Source: Nectonema munidae (lineage: Eukaryota > Nematomorpha > Nectonematoida > Nectonematidae). From it: a DNA stretch of 64,000 nucleotides. The DNA lies in assembly GCA_030549495.1 (NCBI GenBank), contig JAUIRK010000867.1, forward strand, positions 62,001-126,000, written 5' to 3'. Below the pieces are notes generated by a model. That model made no database searches. It had not been told where the DNA came from and saw only the letters and a list, made by a program, of their open reading frames with translations. The translations under genes and the position numbers were made by a program. Of this stretch, positions 1 to 15,305 are shown one piece after another. Position 1 is the stretch's first letter. Each line of letters begins with the position of its first letter.

Positions 1-284
1 CTATATAATAATAATCCATTGCTTCAATATGCACACAATAAGTCAGCAATGTTTATCACAGTGTCTCTCCTCTTTGTAATATTTTTGAGCAAACACATGT
101 TGATGATCCACTAGATTTTCTCATCTTCTGTCACAGTGATTCTATTTCTCTTTCTCTCTCCTGTTTTTCTCTTCCGCTTTCTCTGCTAAAACTCAATCAT
201 TCAATCAAGCTCATTCAAGCTCTTCTTTCATTCAAGCCCTCTTCTCTTTTTAAGCCTTCCTATCTCATTCAGTTCTCTTCTCTC

Positions 285-490
285 CAGTGACGTAGCTAGG
301 CTGGGGCATGAGGGGCAGTGCCCACACTCCTATGTACCGCATGGTGCCCCATGCAACTTATGCGATATCAGTTTTTGAAAATTTCCCCAATGAAAGGATC
401 AAGAAAGTATACAAAATGTTGCTCACGTTTTTTGTTTTTAAATTGTGCCCCCCCCCCCTCCCATTAACTTTTTTTCTGGTTACACCACTG
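285..490. mobile_element. hAT-like MITE, 206 bp
   Basis: The ends are inverted and similar: CAGTGACGTAGC at the left and GTTACACCACTG at the right. The flanks are an 8-bp direct duplication with one mismatch, CTTCTCTC at 277-284 and CTTCTATC at 491-498. An 8-bp duplication with CAGTG-type ends is typical of hAT elements. No transposase is present, so the element is non-autonomous. It contains a C-rich run near 448-461. Confidence 0.6.
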
Positions 491-993
491 CTTCTATCTA
501 ATTTGCATTTAGAGTTAAATTAAAATAGTTTCCAATTGTTACAATTTTATATCAATGAATATTGTTAGACTCGCGCTAAGAATTTTTTTCAACAAACGTC
601 ATTTAATCTTTATCACTACGTTTGTTACATTTGAAAACTTTTATTTTTTCGAGTCAAGAAATTTTTTTAATAGCTATTTGGGAATGAATATTTTGACTAG
701 CTATTCGGGTTAAAAGCAAGAATACTCTATTTTCTTAATATTTGAGCAGAGATATCTTTTATAATGTTCGATTGTTAAAATTTATAAGTAACACTGTACA
801 TAATCAAATACCTTTTTTAACGAAAATTTGTTAATTATTATAGTAAAAATATAATATCGAAACAAAACGTTTTAGTTGTTAAAAATGTACTTGATCTATT
901 ATTTATGACAGCTGTCAGAATTTTATTTGTAGACAAATATTCAAAAAAACGCAATGGTTTTCTTTTCTCGTATACTTTGATTTATGTTAGTTT
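491..993. other. AT-rich spacer, nothing recognised
   Basis: No open frame, repeat structure or RNA-like fold that I could support. Confidence 0.5.
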
Positions 994-3121
994 GGTCCTC
1001 GGACATTTCGCCCCATTATTTTCATAAGACATTTTGTTTCATGGACAATTCGCCCCGTTATTTTCATAAGATATTTTGTCTCATGGACAATTCTAAAAAA
1101 TTAAGAGAGAAAATGATTAATTTGAAATAATTTAATAGAGATAAAATAAACAAGAATATAAAATTTTTTAATAATTTTACACATATAATAAGCAAAGATG
1201 GATGAAACTAATAGCCTATGAGACAATTTGTCAGGGGGGCAAATTGTCTGTCGACCGTTATTTAAATAATTAAGGAGCTACTTAAATGTTGGCTTTTGCT
1301 GTTTATAAAAATTTGAAAATATCAAATAAACTCTAAATCTTTATACCTCCTATTATTTTGAAATTATTCTGAGAACAGACGGTTCCATTTAATAGTGAAA
1401 ATTGCTTTATTAGTTTATTTTCTTTCCTTTCTCTCTTATGTTAATTATGTAGCAAATTTTTCAATTTTAAGTAAAAGGTAAGGTGCAGCGGGTGTATTTT
1501 TGTTGACAAGGGACTGATGTACCGCTTATGCCAAACTATGAACAAATTCGTATCGATGAGGAATCGAATCCAGAGGCTTCCGTGCTGAGTCCATCATCTC
1601 AACCAACCTGTCATACCACCCATAGAGTATGCTGTAGGGGGGTACGTCAAATTAGTTTTCAAAAAACTTAAGTTATGCCCTAAAATTTTTTAGTTTTTGT
1701 TGAAGCTCTATAACTTTTTCTGATAAACTTTTTTCCCTTAAAATTTATTATAAAAGGGAAATCATTGCAAAATGTTAAAAGTTATTTTACTTTTTGTGGT
1801 TTGTATCAATTTAGCTTTTAAACAATTTTTGAATGATGCTGAGTAAAATGAAATAATACGATCTTAATTTTTTGTTTGCACAATTATAATTTCATTTTAT
1901 ATACTTGCCCCTGAATCAATCACATTTTTCATATAAACATCGCAGGGTGTCTAGTAGACTCTTTGCCTTTAAACTACATTCACTCATAAAACTATCTAAC
2001 CTTCAGTTATTTGTTTTCTCTATGAATCAAATATCCTTTCATCAATTCCCGTAATGTGCCTGGTAGACTACTTCATTTTCATAGGAAAAGCCTATTCCAC
2101 CCCCTAACAATTTTGGATTTTTTTAAACTAGTGTATATTCTGCAAACTTAATTAAAATATTTTCGCTGGAAGTATAGTATTTAATTCACAAATTTTGTAA
2201 AAAAAAAATATAAAGTAGTCTTATAAATTTAGGACTTTAGATATGCGCTGAATACACTCTATTTTAAAGGGTCGACAGACATTTTGCCCCATAGACAATT
2301 CACCCCATAGACAATTCGCCCCATAGATGATTCGCCCCATAGACAATTCGCCACATGGAAAAATTGTCTCATAGGCTATTTGTTTCATCCATCTTTGTTT
2401 ATTATATGTGTAAAATTATTAAAAAATTTTATATTCTTGTTTATTTTATCTCTATTAAATTATTTCAAATTAATTATTTTATCTGTTAATTTTTTTATCA
2501 CTTTTAAATAATTTTAAATTATTGATGATGAAATTGAAGAAAAAGATAATTACAATGATATTACAATTACAAGATATTAATTTTTATTTTGTTTAAAAAT
2601 TTTAAATATTTGTTTCATTTATAAAATAACTGCCTTTCAAAAAACAATTCTTCAAAAAACTAAATAAAATTAAAATATAGCTATTTTTATTGAGATGAGT
2701 TGTGATATTAGGCAAAACGTTCATATGCCAAACCGTTTTACGAAAAATAGTCTTATAAAAATGCGTAAAAGAGTCTAAAAAAATTGAAAAAACGGTTTTA
2801 TAAAACAATAGTGCTAAATGAAAAATATGAGGCGAATTATTTTATGAAAATAATGGGGCAAATTGTTTTATGAAAATAGTTAGGCGAATTCTCCATGAGA
2901 CAAAATGTCTTATGAAAATAATGGGGAGAATTGTCCATGAGACAAAATGTCTTATAAAAATAATGGGGCGAATTGTCCATGGGACGAACGGTCTTATGAA
3001 AATAATGGGACGAATTGTCCTATGAAAATAATGGGGCGAATTGTCCATGGGACGAACTGTCTTATGAAAATAATGGGGCGAATTGTCTTATAAAAAGAAT
3101 GGGGCGAAATGTATGAGGACC
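994..3121. mobile_element. Foldback-type element with repeat-array arms
   Basis: The outer ends are inverted copies: GGTCCTC at 994 followed by ACATTTCGCCCCATT, and AATGGGGCGAAATGT followed by GAGGACC ending at 3121. Both arms contain variants of a unit holding GACAATTCGCCCC and ATTATTTTCATAAGAC. The left arm (994-1100) has about two to three units; the right arm (2822-3110) has about eight. Further in, 1115-1260 is the inverted counterpart of about 2265-2480. That part includes a second, shorter array with ATAGACAATTCGCCCC at 2281-2355. The whole can fold into a long hairpin with unequal arms, as in Foldback and some Phantom/MULE elements. No transposase was found inside, so superfamily assignment is an inference. 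Confidence 0.6.
1480..1622 (-). mobile_element. tRNA-derived SINE, family 2
   Basis: On the minus strand this reads as a tRNA-like head with GGTTGGTTGAGATGATGGAC and a B-box-like GATTCGATTCC, then TCATCGATAC. It matches the copy at 45281-45435 over most of its length. It lies inside the foldback element's central region, so it inserted there or was carried with it. It is a SINE copy, not a working tRNA gene. Confidence 0.6.
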
Positions 3122-3584
3122 TTTTAAAGGATTGCTTATTGGTCTCCCGTGGTATTTCCAGACCACTAATTTTGAAAATTGCAACAAAAAAATTTCGCCC
3201 CCCCCCCCCCAATAATTTTGAGGATGTGCGCCCCTGCTTCAGGACTTTATGTACAATAACTATCAAATATTTAAATCTATCAGAGATATATAGGCTGAAT
3301 CCTAAAACTTTGTGTAAATGAAACACTAGTTGTCACATTTTTCCATAACTTTGCTCCAAATTTTAGTTAAAAAGTATTCAAATGTTACTTTCCCTATTAT
3401 TGCTTTTTTTCACATTTTAATTGCAAATGCATTCAATTCAACTTCTACGCTAGTCATCGAAAATGCAATTTTTTGATAAATGACAATCCTTTCACTTATT
3501 CACAAATTCGATGTATGCTCAATCGGAGGGTAGTCAGAGTGGTAGTCGGTATTTAATACAATTTCGGAGTCTGTTTTTAAAGTC
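3122..3584. other. Spacer with C-rich run, no gene
   Basis: Contains a C14 run at about 3197 followed by GTGCGCCCCTGCTTC. This resembles the ends of degenerate hAT-type repeats, but no partner end was found. Nothing else is supportable. Confidence 0.35.
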
Positions 3585-3970
3585 ATCATCATCATCCATT
3601 CGCTCTAATGAGCGGGTCTTTGTCCTGGCGAGCCAAGGTCTACCTTGAATTTGCAGCGACGTCTCCATCTTCCTTTCATTTCAGCATCTTCAATCTTCAG
3701 GTTCCTTTTCTTCATGTCTTCTTTAACAGCATCTTCCCATCTTTTTTCGGTCTCCCTCTCCTCGCTTGTCCAGTGATGTTTTCATTCCATTGTCTCTTCG
3801 TTAGTCTTTGTGGATCCATTCTCTCCAAGTGTCCTAGCCAACGGAGTCTATGCTCTTCCAGATACTGCCTATATCTTCTACCCATGTCATTCTTCTAATC
3901 TCTTTGCTTCGCACTTTGTCCAGTAGAGTTTTGCCACACATCATTCGAAAAATCCTAATCTCAGCAGACT
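3585..3970 (-). pseudogene. RTE-like LINE, C-terminal fragment
   Basis: Minus-strand translation across frames gives a chain typical of the C-terminus of RTE-type LINE proteins. It includes MQSAEIRIFRMMCGKTLLDK, then KRQWNEN-like and GRPKKRW-like stretches, then EDAVKEDMKKRNLKIEDAEM and GRWRRRCKFKVD. The reading is broken by several frame changes. A (GAT)n tail at 3585-3597 marks the 3' end, as expected for this clade. Only the last roughly 130 residues survive; no reverse transcriptase is present. The family call rests on my recognition of the tail motifs. Confidence 0.65.
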
Positions 3971-4059
3971 GCATGCGTCTTGTTTTTAAATAATTAATAA
4001 TTATTTAAATTAATTGTTTTAATGTAGTAATTAGTCATTGTTGTTAGAGTATTAAAAAA

Positions 4060-4250
4060 TAATTTTTGTAAACACATGTAGTGACCGTTCTTTAGTCGAA
4101 GTTGGAAATAAAGAGTTGGCGTTAAATTACGCTTTTAAGTATTTGCAGTGTAATCGGATTTTTGTAAGTTCTAGGAGTTGGAATCGGATATTCAACCCCT
4201 TTTATTGGTTGACTTCCAACCCCGTGTTCAAGTATCTACGATCGTTATAA
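4060..4250 (+). repeat. Dispersed repeat related to the D segments
   Basis: The order TTTTTGTAA, GTGACC, GTCGAAGT/GTCAAAGT, GGCGTTAAAT, TCGGAT and a final CCAACCCC/CTCAGCCC region is shared with 13115-13310 and 38985-39175 inside the duplicated D segments. Identity is moderate, so this is an older copy of a repeat that also lies within D. No coding capacity was seen. Confidence 0.45.
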
Positions 4251-4351
4251 ATAATTTTAACTGAATTTTTATAAAACTCATATGTATATGTGATGAGGAT
4301 TAGTCTTTAAAATATTCCTTCGCAATTTCAAGAGTATCTTAATACTATTAA

Positions 4352-7568
<3,217 letters not shown>

Positions 7569-8819
7569 ACCTTTTACTATTAATGTGTGCTTTTTTGACG
7601 ACAATAAATTTTTTAAAGTTTTACTTTTTGATGTTCTACAATGTGATAAAGAGATCCTTTGTTTCAGTGCTCCTTCATCTTTATTACACCTCTAAAAGTT
7701 TGCTCAAATTAAAATAATTACTGTTATCATAATGTTTTATCTTGTTGTTATTAAATTTTCGTATATTCAACCCTTTTGATTTAAATAAAATGAATATATG
7801 AACATTTCTATAGAATATGTATCTTTCGGTGTTTACGTCGACCTCCGTCCGATTTAAGCCAATAATTAACATTCATCTAATATGTGGATCATAGGTGACA
7901 CTTTAAATTACGAAAATTGCCCAACTTATTGTCGAGTTAAGATTTCTTACTCTTCGCGCTGACGAATCGTTGACCGTAACGTAAAAATTTTTAATTAATT
8001 TTAACTGCGAAATGTTAATATACTCTTTATTTTAAAATAGAGGATTTTGTGTTTTTCTAATTGTTCACTTTAAATTTTTACAAAGACCGCGTTCTCTAAA
8101 AATATAGAAATACATCCAGAGTGGAATCCCTAGTAATTATAAGGTTTTCATGAGATATTTATGTGAGAACTAATTACTTAAACAAAATATAACATTAATT
8201 TTAATTAAAAAATGAAAATTTGATCAAAACCTATTCGTATAAAGATTTGACAACAGGGAACGTTTGTCACATATCGTGTTATAAAATATAAACTAAATTT
8301 GAGAAACAATGTTGTGAAACATTGAGGATGTAGTGGAATTTGACACTGTTCACAGAGAAAATTTTAAAACATTTCTTGTACCTACATTTACGTTGTCATT
8401 CGTTTTAACATGGCCAGTTTGGTAGAGAAAGGTCATAAGGAATATAAGTTCCTGCTATGTCACTAATAATAAGTCTCCATGAAAACGCTTTTTTTCCTTT
8501 ACCATGCCAACTCAAAAGCACATTCACTGCTTGTCTTATGAACTAAATTTGTTCTTTGCAATTTTTTATATATAATTTCCATGCATTATTTATTAAAACA
8601 GAAAGTGACCTTGAAAAATATGGCCACTACCACTTTTTAGATCTTATTCTAATCTATTTTTATCAAATAAATTAACACCCCCATATTGCTGTTATATTCT
8701 TCTATACACTTGGCAATATTAACACCTGATATCGTTAGTCTATTTCACCTCTCATTTTTTTGCCATAACTTTATTTGATGGCAATGGACAACCTTCTTTT
8801 ACAATATGGATGCGACTAG
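7569..8819. other. SEC61A downstream region, no gene seen
   Basis: This holds the SEC61A 3' UTR; an AATAAA occurs at about 7603, about 35 nt after the stop. Beyond it the sequence is AT-rich with no recognisable frame. Confidence 0.45.
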
Positions 8820-10730
8820 TATTGGTTTCAGAGCGCCTGGTGAAATTCTTGAAATAAAAGGTGAAAGTTATATTGTCGTAAAACGATCTAAGGAAAGACT
8901 AACGGTATCACTTTGTGTTAATAAAACTGGTTATTTTTGAAAAAAAGTAATAGGAAAGTCTCTAAATCCAAGGTGTTTCAAGGGTATCAACGTAAGCTTA
9001 TTGAACATTTTTACTGACTGGGTAAAATCGTTCGATAAACGCATTTTATATTTTTCTTCTAAATTATTAATAGTGTCTAACTTTTTTTAATTTTTATTTT
9101 TACTGTTGAAACTAAATATCAGCTGGTCAAAGTATTTACCAGTTTAACCTGAATAATTTATTCTTTTCTGGAAAACTTTTTGAGAAGCTAGTTTTTTTGC
9201 TGCTTTGAGTTTTATTTCCTCTATCGAAACAATAATTCATGGAAGTGCAAAAATTGCTCAAAGTCATCTAATGTATTAGTCAAATGCGATCCTTGCTGGG
9301 AATGGATTTGCTATATATGTAAAAATTTTAATAGCTCTATATTTAAACTTTTAGATAAGCATAATAAATATGGGATTAAATGGCATTCTCAAACATGTCG
9401 TAATGCGGATAACTCATCTATTATAAATATCAACGATACTAATAACGTGAAAGAACATATCGAAAAGAAAATAAAGTTATTTTTTCGTTAAAAAAGCTTC
9501 AATAATCATGTCGAAAAAATTTCAGACTGACAATTTCTCTACTTAAGCATATGCTGAAGTGGCTAAAACTGAAAAAATCAAAAATGAAAATACTTTGTAT
9601 ATTAAGTCAGATGAGACAAATTTAGAAGTTACCCAAAAAACCATTACACTTCTTGATAATGTTAAAGTGTTGTCCAATAAACACACCAAAAATACTTTCA
9701 GACTTCTTTTTCCTGACAACGAAAATTTGGTTAAAGCAGAAAGCATCTCATGCATAGAAGAAATTTTGAAAACAGTGAGGACAAAATTTGTTACCAAAAA
9801 TTTCTTTTATTGTTTCAAAAGATATCTCCAATAAATCCATCGTAAATTTGATACATGGTAAAAATGAAAAATTCCTTTTTTTCACACATCCAATGTGGAA
9901 ACTGTCTCTACCTTTTTCTAAATGTAATATTCTAATAAAGATGATACTTGTAAATATAAATACGCTGCCTGTAATAAAAATGGAAAGGACTCCTTTAAAC
10001 ACTCTGCAATGAGTTACACGTGCAATTGTGTTATAAAGGAACTAGAACATGTAAAAAAATACAAAGACTAATGACTGATGATGGTAAAAAATTTTGTTTT
10101 TATAGACATATTTTTTGATTCTGTTATTTGTAGAGGGTTAATCTAAACTCAAAATTCGATGATTATACAATTTGAACATTTTTTGTTAAACCCTAATTTT
10201 TAATTAGCAAATTTAATTCGAATTTTTTTAGAAAATTTATATTTATGCATGCTTAAATCTTTGACTCTTATTTGTCTACAAGAGACATGGTTGGATTCTA
10301 TTTAAACTTGCTTTCTTTTACCTAACTTTTTTAATCTTAGTTTTCCAAGGCCAAGTTCTAGGAATGGGGTTTCATGTTTATTGCAAGAGATCATGTAAAT
10401 TACAAACTTGAAAAAAGTCAACATTTTGAAAATTCTTTTGAATATTAGGGTATCACTCTTGAGTTACCTAATTTAAAGAAGGTCACTGTCCATAACATTT
10501 ACAGACTGTCATCTACCAATAAGAAATTCGTAGATGTATTTTTTTCTTCTTTTGAAAATTTAATTTTTAATGTAAATAGAAATAACTCGGGTATATTTTG
10601 TGGAGACTTCAATTTTGATTTGTTAAAGTGACAGTTTTTTTAACCCACAAGTTTTATATTTTAATTATTGCCTTGTCACTTATCCTTACAATTACATTTC
10701 CGACACGATATCAATATAATATCTGCAGGG
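8820..10730 (+). pseudogene. Decayed non-LTR retrotransposon: ORF1 and endonuclease region
   Basis: Around 9241-9480 the + strand encodes a cysteine-rich segment. It reads KCKNCSKSSN, then KCDPCWEWICYICKN, then SQTCRN, a PHD/zinc-ribbon-like finger of the kind found in LINE ORF1 proteins. Later, 10255-10620 reads LICLQETWLDS, then TLELPNLKKVTVHNIYRL, and FCGDFNFDLLK. These are landmarks of the apurinic-type endonuclease (QETW and GDFN motifs). Stops and frame changes are frequent. The reverse transcriptase is absent: the element stops at about 10.7 kb. It is on the opposite strand to the LINEs at 30.7-36 kb. A Jockey/CR1-type assignment is likely but not certain. Confidence 0.7.
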
Positions 10731-11202
10731 CAGTAGCCAGATTTAGGAAGTTTGTGGCGGGGAAAGGGGGAGGGGGGTAGCAGAGGAAGTTAAGGGGGCC
10801 TGAATATTTTAATTTAAAATTGGGCTATTTAATGCTTATAAAAATAAGTAATGAATAAATAAAACAATTGTTGATAGAAAAAAACTTATCTCATTTTCGA
10901 AAAACAATACATGCTCTTTCAAAAAAAGTTAAATTATTCTTGTTTTGTTGGAATATTTTTAACCAATTCATCAGTATCTATATTTTTTATATATGAATCT
11001 AAATATGACAACAGAATGAAGTTATTTTTTTCTAGTGGATCATAGAACTTAAATTTTTAAAAAATTATGTCATGGGTGAGTATTTTAAAGTACCTGTGCA
11101 TAAGTGTCCATTGGAATTAAAATTTTAAGGACCTTGAACAGGAGATTCAAAAGTTGGGAGGGGGCACGGTCCCCGGCCCCTTCTCTTTACGGCCCTCTAT
11201 AC
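10727..11202. mobile_element. Possible degenerate hAT-like element
   Basis: The left end GGGCAGTAGCCAG is a weak inverse of GGGCCGTAAAGAG at the right. The sequence just inside each end is G/C-rich (GGGGAAAGGGGGAGGGGGG at the left, CCCCGGCCCC at the right), as in many hAT MITEs. No clear 8-bp duplication was seen. Confidence 0.3.
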
Positions 11203-11219
11203 ACCTAGATATAAAGTGT

Positions 11220-11383
11220 ACAGGATTTAAAACGGTGAATTTTTGCTGACACTCAGCTTTTTCAAACCACTATAATAATGAGTAGAGTAGAAGTATAATG
11301 AAGAATATGAAGATTCCCTACTAATTATTATAGTGGTTTGAAAAAGTCGAGTGTCGGCGAAAATTCACCGTTTTAAATCTTGT
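11220..11383. mobile_element. Hairpin MITE, about 62-bp arms
   Basis: The left arm (11220-11282) begins ACAGGATTTAAAACGGTGAA. The right arm (11321-11383) is its reverse complement with about six mismatches, ending TTTTAAATCTTGT. The loop is about 38 bp. The arms share CTTTTTCAAACCACTATAAT. No coding region, and the superfamily is unknown because the target duplication is unclear. Confidence 0.65.
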
Positions 11384-11707
11384 GCCCAATAAATTATAAT
11401 ATTTTTGAATTTTATTTTAATTTTCCTTTAATTTATGTTTTTGACAGGTCTGATTAATTTTCATAAAAAATTAATAACATCATCACTAAATTCATCATAC
11501 TTAAAAATTGGCATATATGTATAAAAACTAAGTTGTTATATTAAAATAATTTTTTGATAAGCTTTATAAATTTTCATAAAAAATTAATATCACTAGAAGC
11601 ATACTTGATAATGGGTATCAGGCCCGTGCAGAGGGAGGTTCAAGATTTTGATATAAGAGAGAGAGAGATATTTAAATCATTTTTTGATAGGTTTTATTTA
11701 GTCTCAT
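11384..11707. other. Region with internal short repeats upstream of LINE X
   Basis: Related copies of CATAAAAAATTAATA and AATAATTTTTTGATA recur at about 11460-11480, 11540-11590 and 11665-11700. They look like degenerate tandem duplication. No coding sequence. Confidence 0.4.
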
Positions 11708-12965
11708 AGGGCTGAGATATTAAAATAATTTTTTGATAGGTTTGATTTAGTCTCATAAAAAATAAACATAACTACTGTGTTAGTCTTAAAACATCCCACA
11801 ACCATCCATTTTCTTAACAAGATACACCGTCTCTGCCTAATTTGTATCACCAACGCATATCGTATTACTTCCACACAATGCCTAGAAATTCTAACAAACG
11901 CCCTACCATTACAACTTCAACTGAAAAAACTATTATTAAGCGCTTCATCTTGACATACAACAACTTACTTCCCCCTTTCTTCCGATCACACCCCAAAGTA
12001 ATATTCAATCCTATTCTTTCTACTTTCATCTATTAGCAAAATACGCACCAAATATTGCTAACTACTTTGTTCATCCCTCTATACATCCATCTCTTTTAAC
12101 TCAGCCATTTGCACAAAATCCATTCAAAACATCTATATTCAAAAACAATTTTTTTGCAAGACAATCAATTTCATACCTTCGCTCTACCTCTTCATCATCT
12201 TCCCTACGTATCTTCACAGACGCCTCAAAGAAATCCCTAAGTACCTCCTTTGCTTACGCCTTCTTCAAAGGCTCTTCCACTCGCCTCTTTTACACCCATC
12301 GGTCCCAATTAAATCCTCTACTCTCAATCTCCGAATGCGAGATCTTTAGCCTTTTACACGCCTGCACTACGATAACTAAAAACATTAACTAACTACTTCC
12401 CCACTTTACTACCATCCATTTCTATACCGATGCACAAAACATAATCCACGATCTCTCTCTATCACACTACATCCCCTTTCCCTTCCTTCAACTTGCCTCC
12501 TCCCTAATCAATCTTACAAAAAATTTCCACATACACTTATGCTGGTGCCCTGCTCACCTAAACATACCAGAAAACTCCTTCGTAGACTACTTAAGCTCAA
12601 ACTTAAACCTAACCTCCCACATCCCTCTCATCAACTCCCTACCTCTCAAAACCTTTCTAACGCATACTCACTTATCCTCTCTATAAGAATGGCAGATGTC
12701 CATATCTTAATATCAAAATCTTCCCTTTACCACACATCAGCACAATTCACACAACTTTCAAAAAAAATTTACACCACCTCATTCAACCATTCGTTGGCTA
12801 TCAGGCCACTGCCCATGCAAAACATATCTCTTCCTAATTAAAGTTAGTGAAAATCCATACTATCGTTTCGGATGCGACACAATAGAAATGCCATACCATC
12901 TCATCTTCAAATGTCAAATCTTCTCTTATCATCGCCAAGATCTTTTATTTCGCTGCCTTTCTTTA
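11708..12965 (+). pseudogene. LINE X copy 1: RNase H region of an I/R1-type LINE
   Basis: About 12030-12600 reads as an RNase H domain: RIFTDASKKSL (first Asp), LLSISECEIFSLLHA (Glu), IHFYTDAQNIIHD (second Asp), then CWCPAHLNIPENSFVDYLSS (His and last Asp). A C-terminal knuckle-like stretch, RFGCDTIEMPYHLIFKCQ, follows. An RNase H domain C-terminal to the RT is typical of I- and R1-group LINEs. The frame changes several times, so it is dead. The segment is about 99% identical to 15306-15474 joined to 22814-23903. It stops abruptly at 12965, where the D1 segment begins. It preserves the uninterrupted target of the MULE (ACTTCCACACAATGCC at 11868-11883). Confidence 0.8.
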
Positions 12966-15305
12966 TCTAAAATATAATTAAATTTGCTAGATATTGAATA
13001 TAGCAAGGTTAGGGAGACGAGAGTCGACGATTTTAAAGGGATAGAAGTATTAGAAGATTTAAGATTGGAGTCTTTTTTTAAGTATTTAAAATATTTTTTG
13101 ACCATAAAAAAATATTTTAATTTTTGTAAGCCTATAGAGTGACCCTTTTTTTGTCAAAGTCGGAAGCTATGGCGTTAAATATTAAGTTTTTGTTTAGAGT
13201 CGGTGTCCGATTTTTTAAGTACTTGGAGTCTTAGCTCGGATATTTGTAAGTATTATGAGGCTGAATCAAAGCCGGATATTCTTCTTCCGACTCCTCAGCC
13301 CTTTTGGACATAACAATAACGATCTCATCAAAAAATTCACGACAGTTTAAAAGACTTGACTTTTGATATTTCCATTCTTTCTTTATTTTTTGTCATATTA
13401 AAATTGGCTTGCTTGATTTTCATTAAGCTTTGGTAAGTGAGATTAAATTTATGAAACTTATAATAATCAATATTATTAGTTAGATAGAAAGTGACTACTG
13501 TTTATTTAGATGTTTGACTGGTACATCTTAATTAGCATCCATAGGATGAGATTTTTTTAGTAAATAAATAATGTTAAAATACATTAGTCGTTCGTTGTAC
13601 AAAATTTATTAAATTTATTATTCAATTAAAATTGAAAACAAGTTTAATTAGAAAAAGACATTTGTATGATTTATATAACACAGTGTACATTAAGCATTAT
13701 ACAAGTGTTTTAAAACTGATTTAGATTCTCTTATATTTATTCTTGATATTGATGACACTGTGATATTCAATAAATTTTTCATTTGTAAGACAAAATAATT
13801 CTGTTGATATTATCTTGAACAAAATTGATAACATGTATGGCTAATTATAGTATGGTTGGTTGGTTGGTTTTGAGATATCAAAGCACTTTCAGCAGTAAAG
13901 CTATATGCTCGCATTATGCTTAAGATGGTTAATCACAGTTTTTTGTGAATTTGTTTTTAGAGTTGGGAGCCTTGGGGATCGAACCCCTGACCTTCAACTG
14001 TTAAGCTGAGAGGTACACCCTAACAACCATGAGGCTCCGGCTAATTATAGTATGGAGAACACAAGATTTTAAGGTTCATAGTAATGAAAAAAATTTTGGA
14101 GAGGTCAAACCTAAAAATATATTAGGGGCAGGGTGCCGAAATCTGTATATCCTATTATTATATCTTTCATCAATGGTTGTAAAGGCGAGAGATGTTTCTA
14201 TGATTAATGTAGAAAGAGAAGGTCCTATTTCCCGAATTTTCTTATAAAAGTACCAAGTTTCTCAACTTGCCAACTTCATCTCATGAAGAGGGTAAATTCA
14301 AAAATATTCCTATTTGGAAAAAATAACATTGACCCACCACGGGAATTATTCTTATTCTTAAATATCAGCTACCTTAGTACTAAAAATCAAGGGGATATGT
14401 TGGCCTATTTAATGGTAAAGATTTTTAAATGTAAAATATGTTTTTACTATCATGCATTTTATTAAACTAAGTCAAATAGTAATACAATACTTGGTTTGTA
14501 TGTTATATGATATGATAAATTTAGTTTCATCAAAGACAATGATATTAATTACACATGTACAAACATAAAATATTGTAAACTGTATATTGGAAATAGATAC
14601 TCTAATTCTAATGCCATGCGCTTATCAAATACATTAGAATTCTTATATTGTATTCTTTGGCTTTTTTAAACAACAATGCACCTTTTTCTGGACATCGGGC
14701 TTTTGGTTGTCCACATTTAAGTTTTAAGTCTCGTTACTGGCCTGTAAGTTTTAATTTTCGAAAAGCTTGAAATAAATATATTAAAATACATAATTAATAA
14801 GTGATTCTGAATTATTCTAAATTTCTTTCAATATCTCTTTCTATTTTGTATTTTAAGAATGTTATACTTAGGAATTGTTGATTTTTTTGATGGAAGAAGA
14901 TAAAACAAAGCAAACTATGTTTCAAAAACGGATCCACATGATTGAAATTTATTACTGAGGGACGCTATTTTAATTCAAAAATGAAAGATCAATACATTCA
15001 TTTTTTAAAAAGTAGTTCTTAAAAAGACTAAAAAATGATGAAGGTGTTAGTGCTAGAAAAAAACTAGAAAATAAATAAAAATTAAGTGCTTTGTTTGTAT
15101 TAAGAAAACTTTGCTTGTCTCAATTTAGTAGGGGAGAAGGGGAGTAAAAAGATCTTCAAAATATTAAACTTGAATTGTAGGTGCACCCTTTATCTTTCTG
15201 TGCCCAACTACCTGCGGGGTAGTCTTAGGATTATTCCTACATTCCAAAATAAAAAATTTATTGATGTTACTCCTACTTTTTTACTACTCCTCAATGAGAA
15301 CTTTT
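12965..15305. repeat. Duplicated segment D1 (copy of 38831-40977)
   Basis: Nearly identical to 38831-40977 in the same orientation. The matching block runs from ATCTAAAATATAATT to CAATGAGAACTTTT. The main difference is a SINE at 13856-14038, absent from the other copy. D1 sits exactly between two copies of LINE X. I see no terminal inverted repeats, target duplication or recognisable protein in D. The 60-residue frame at 14283-14465 is conserved in both copies but has no features that suggest a real gene. Confidence 0.85.
13856..14038 (-). mobile_element. tRNA-derived SINE, family 1, complete copy
   Basis: The minus strand starts GGAGCCTCATGGTTGTTAGG (A-box side), has GGGGTTCGATCCCC (B box in a T-stem), and the tRNA-like head closes with AGGCTCC, which pairs with the first seven bases. 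The body contains CATAATGCGAGCATATAGC and GAAAGTGCTTTGATATC, and the tail is (CCAA)n. A direct duplication, GGCTAATTATAGTATGG, flanks it (13839-13855 and 14039-14055). The empty site is present at about 39708-39724 in D2. The A and B boxes imply pol III transcription. It is a SINE and not a tRNA gene. Confidence 0.88.

Noticed and set aside
2822-3110. Regularly spaced repeats resembling a CRISPR array
   Set aside because: Eukaryotic context, variable unit length, inverted counterpart at 994-1100; it is a foldback arm.
13960-14038. tRNA gene on the minus strand
   Set aside because: The cloverleaf-like head continues into a SINE body and (CCAA)n tail with target duplication.
14283-14465. 60-residue frame conserved in both D copies
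   Set aside because: Conservation is explained by the recent duplication, not by selection.
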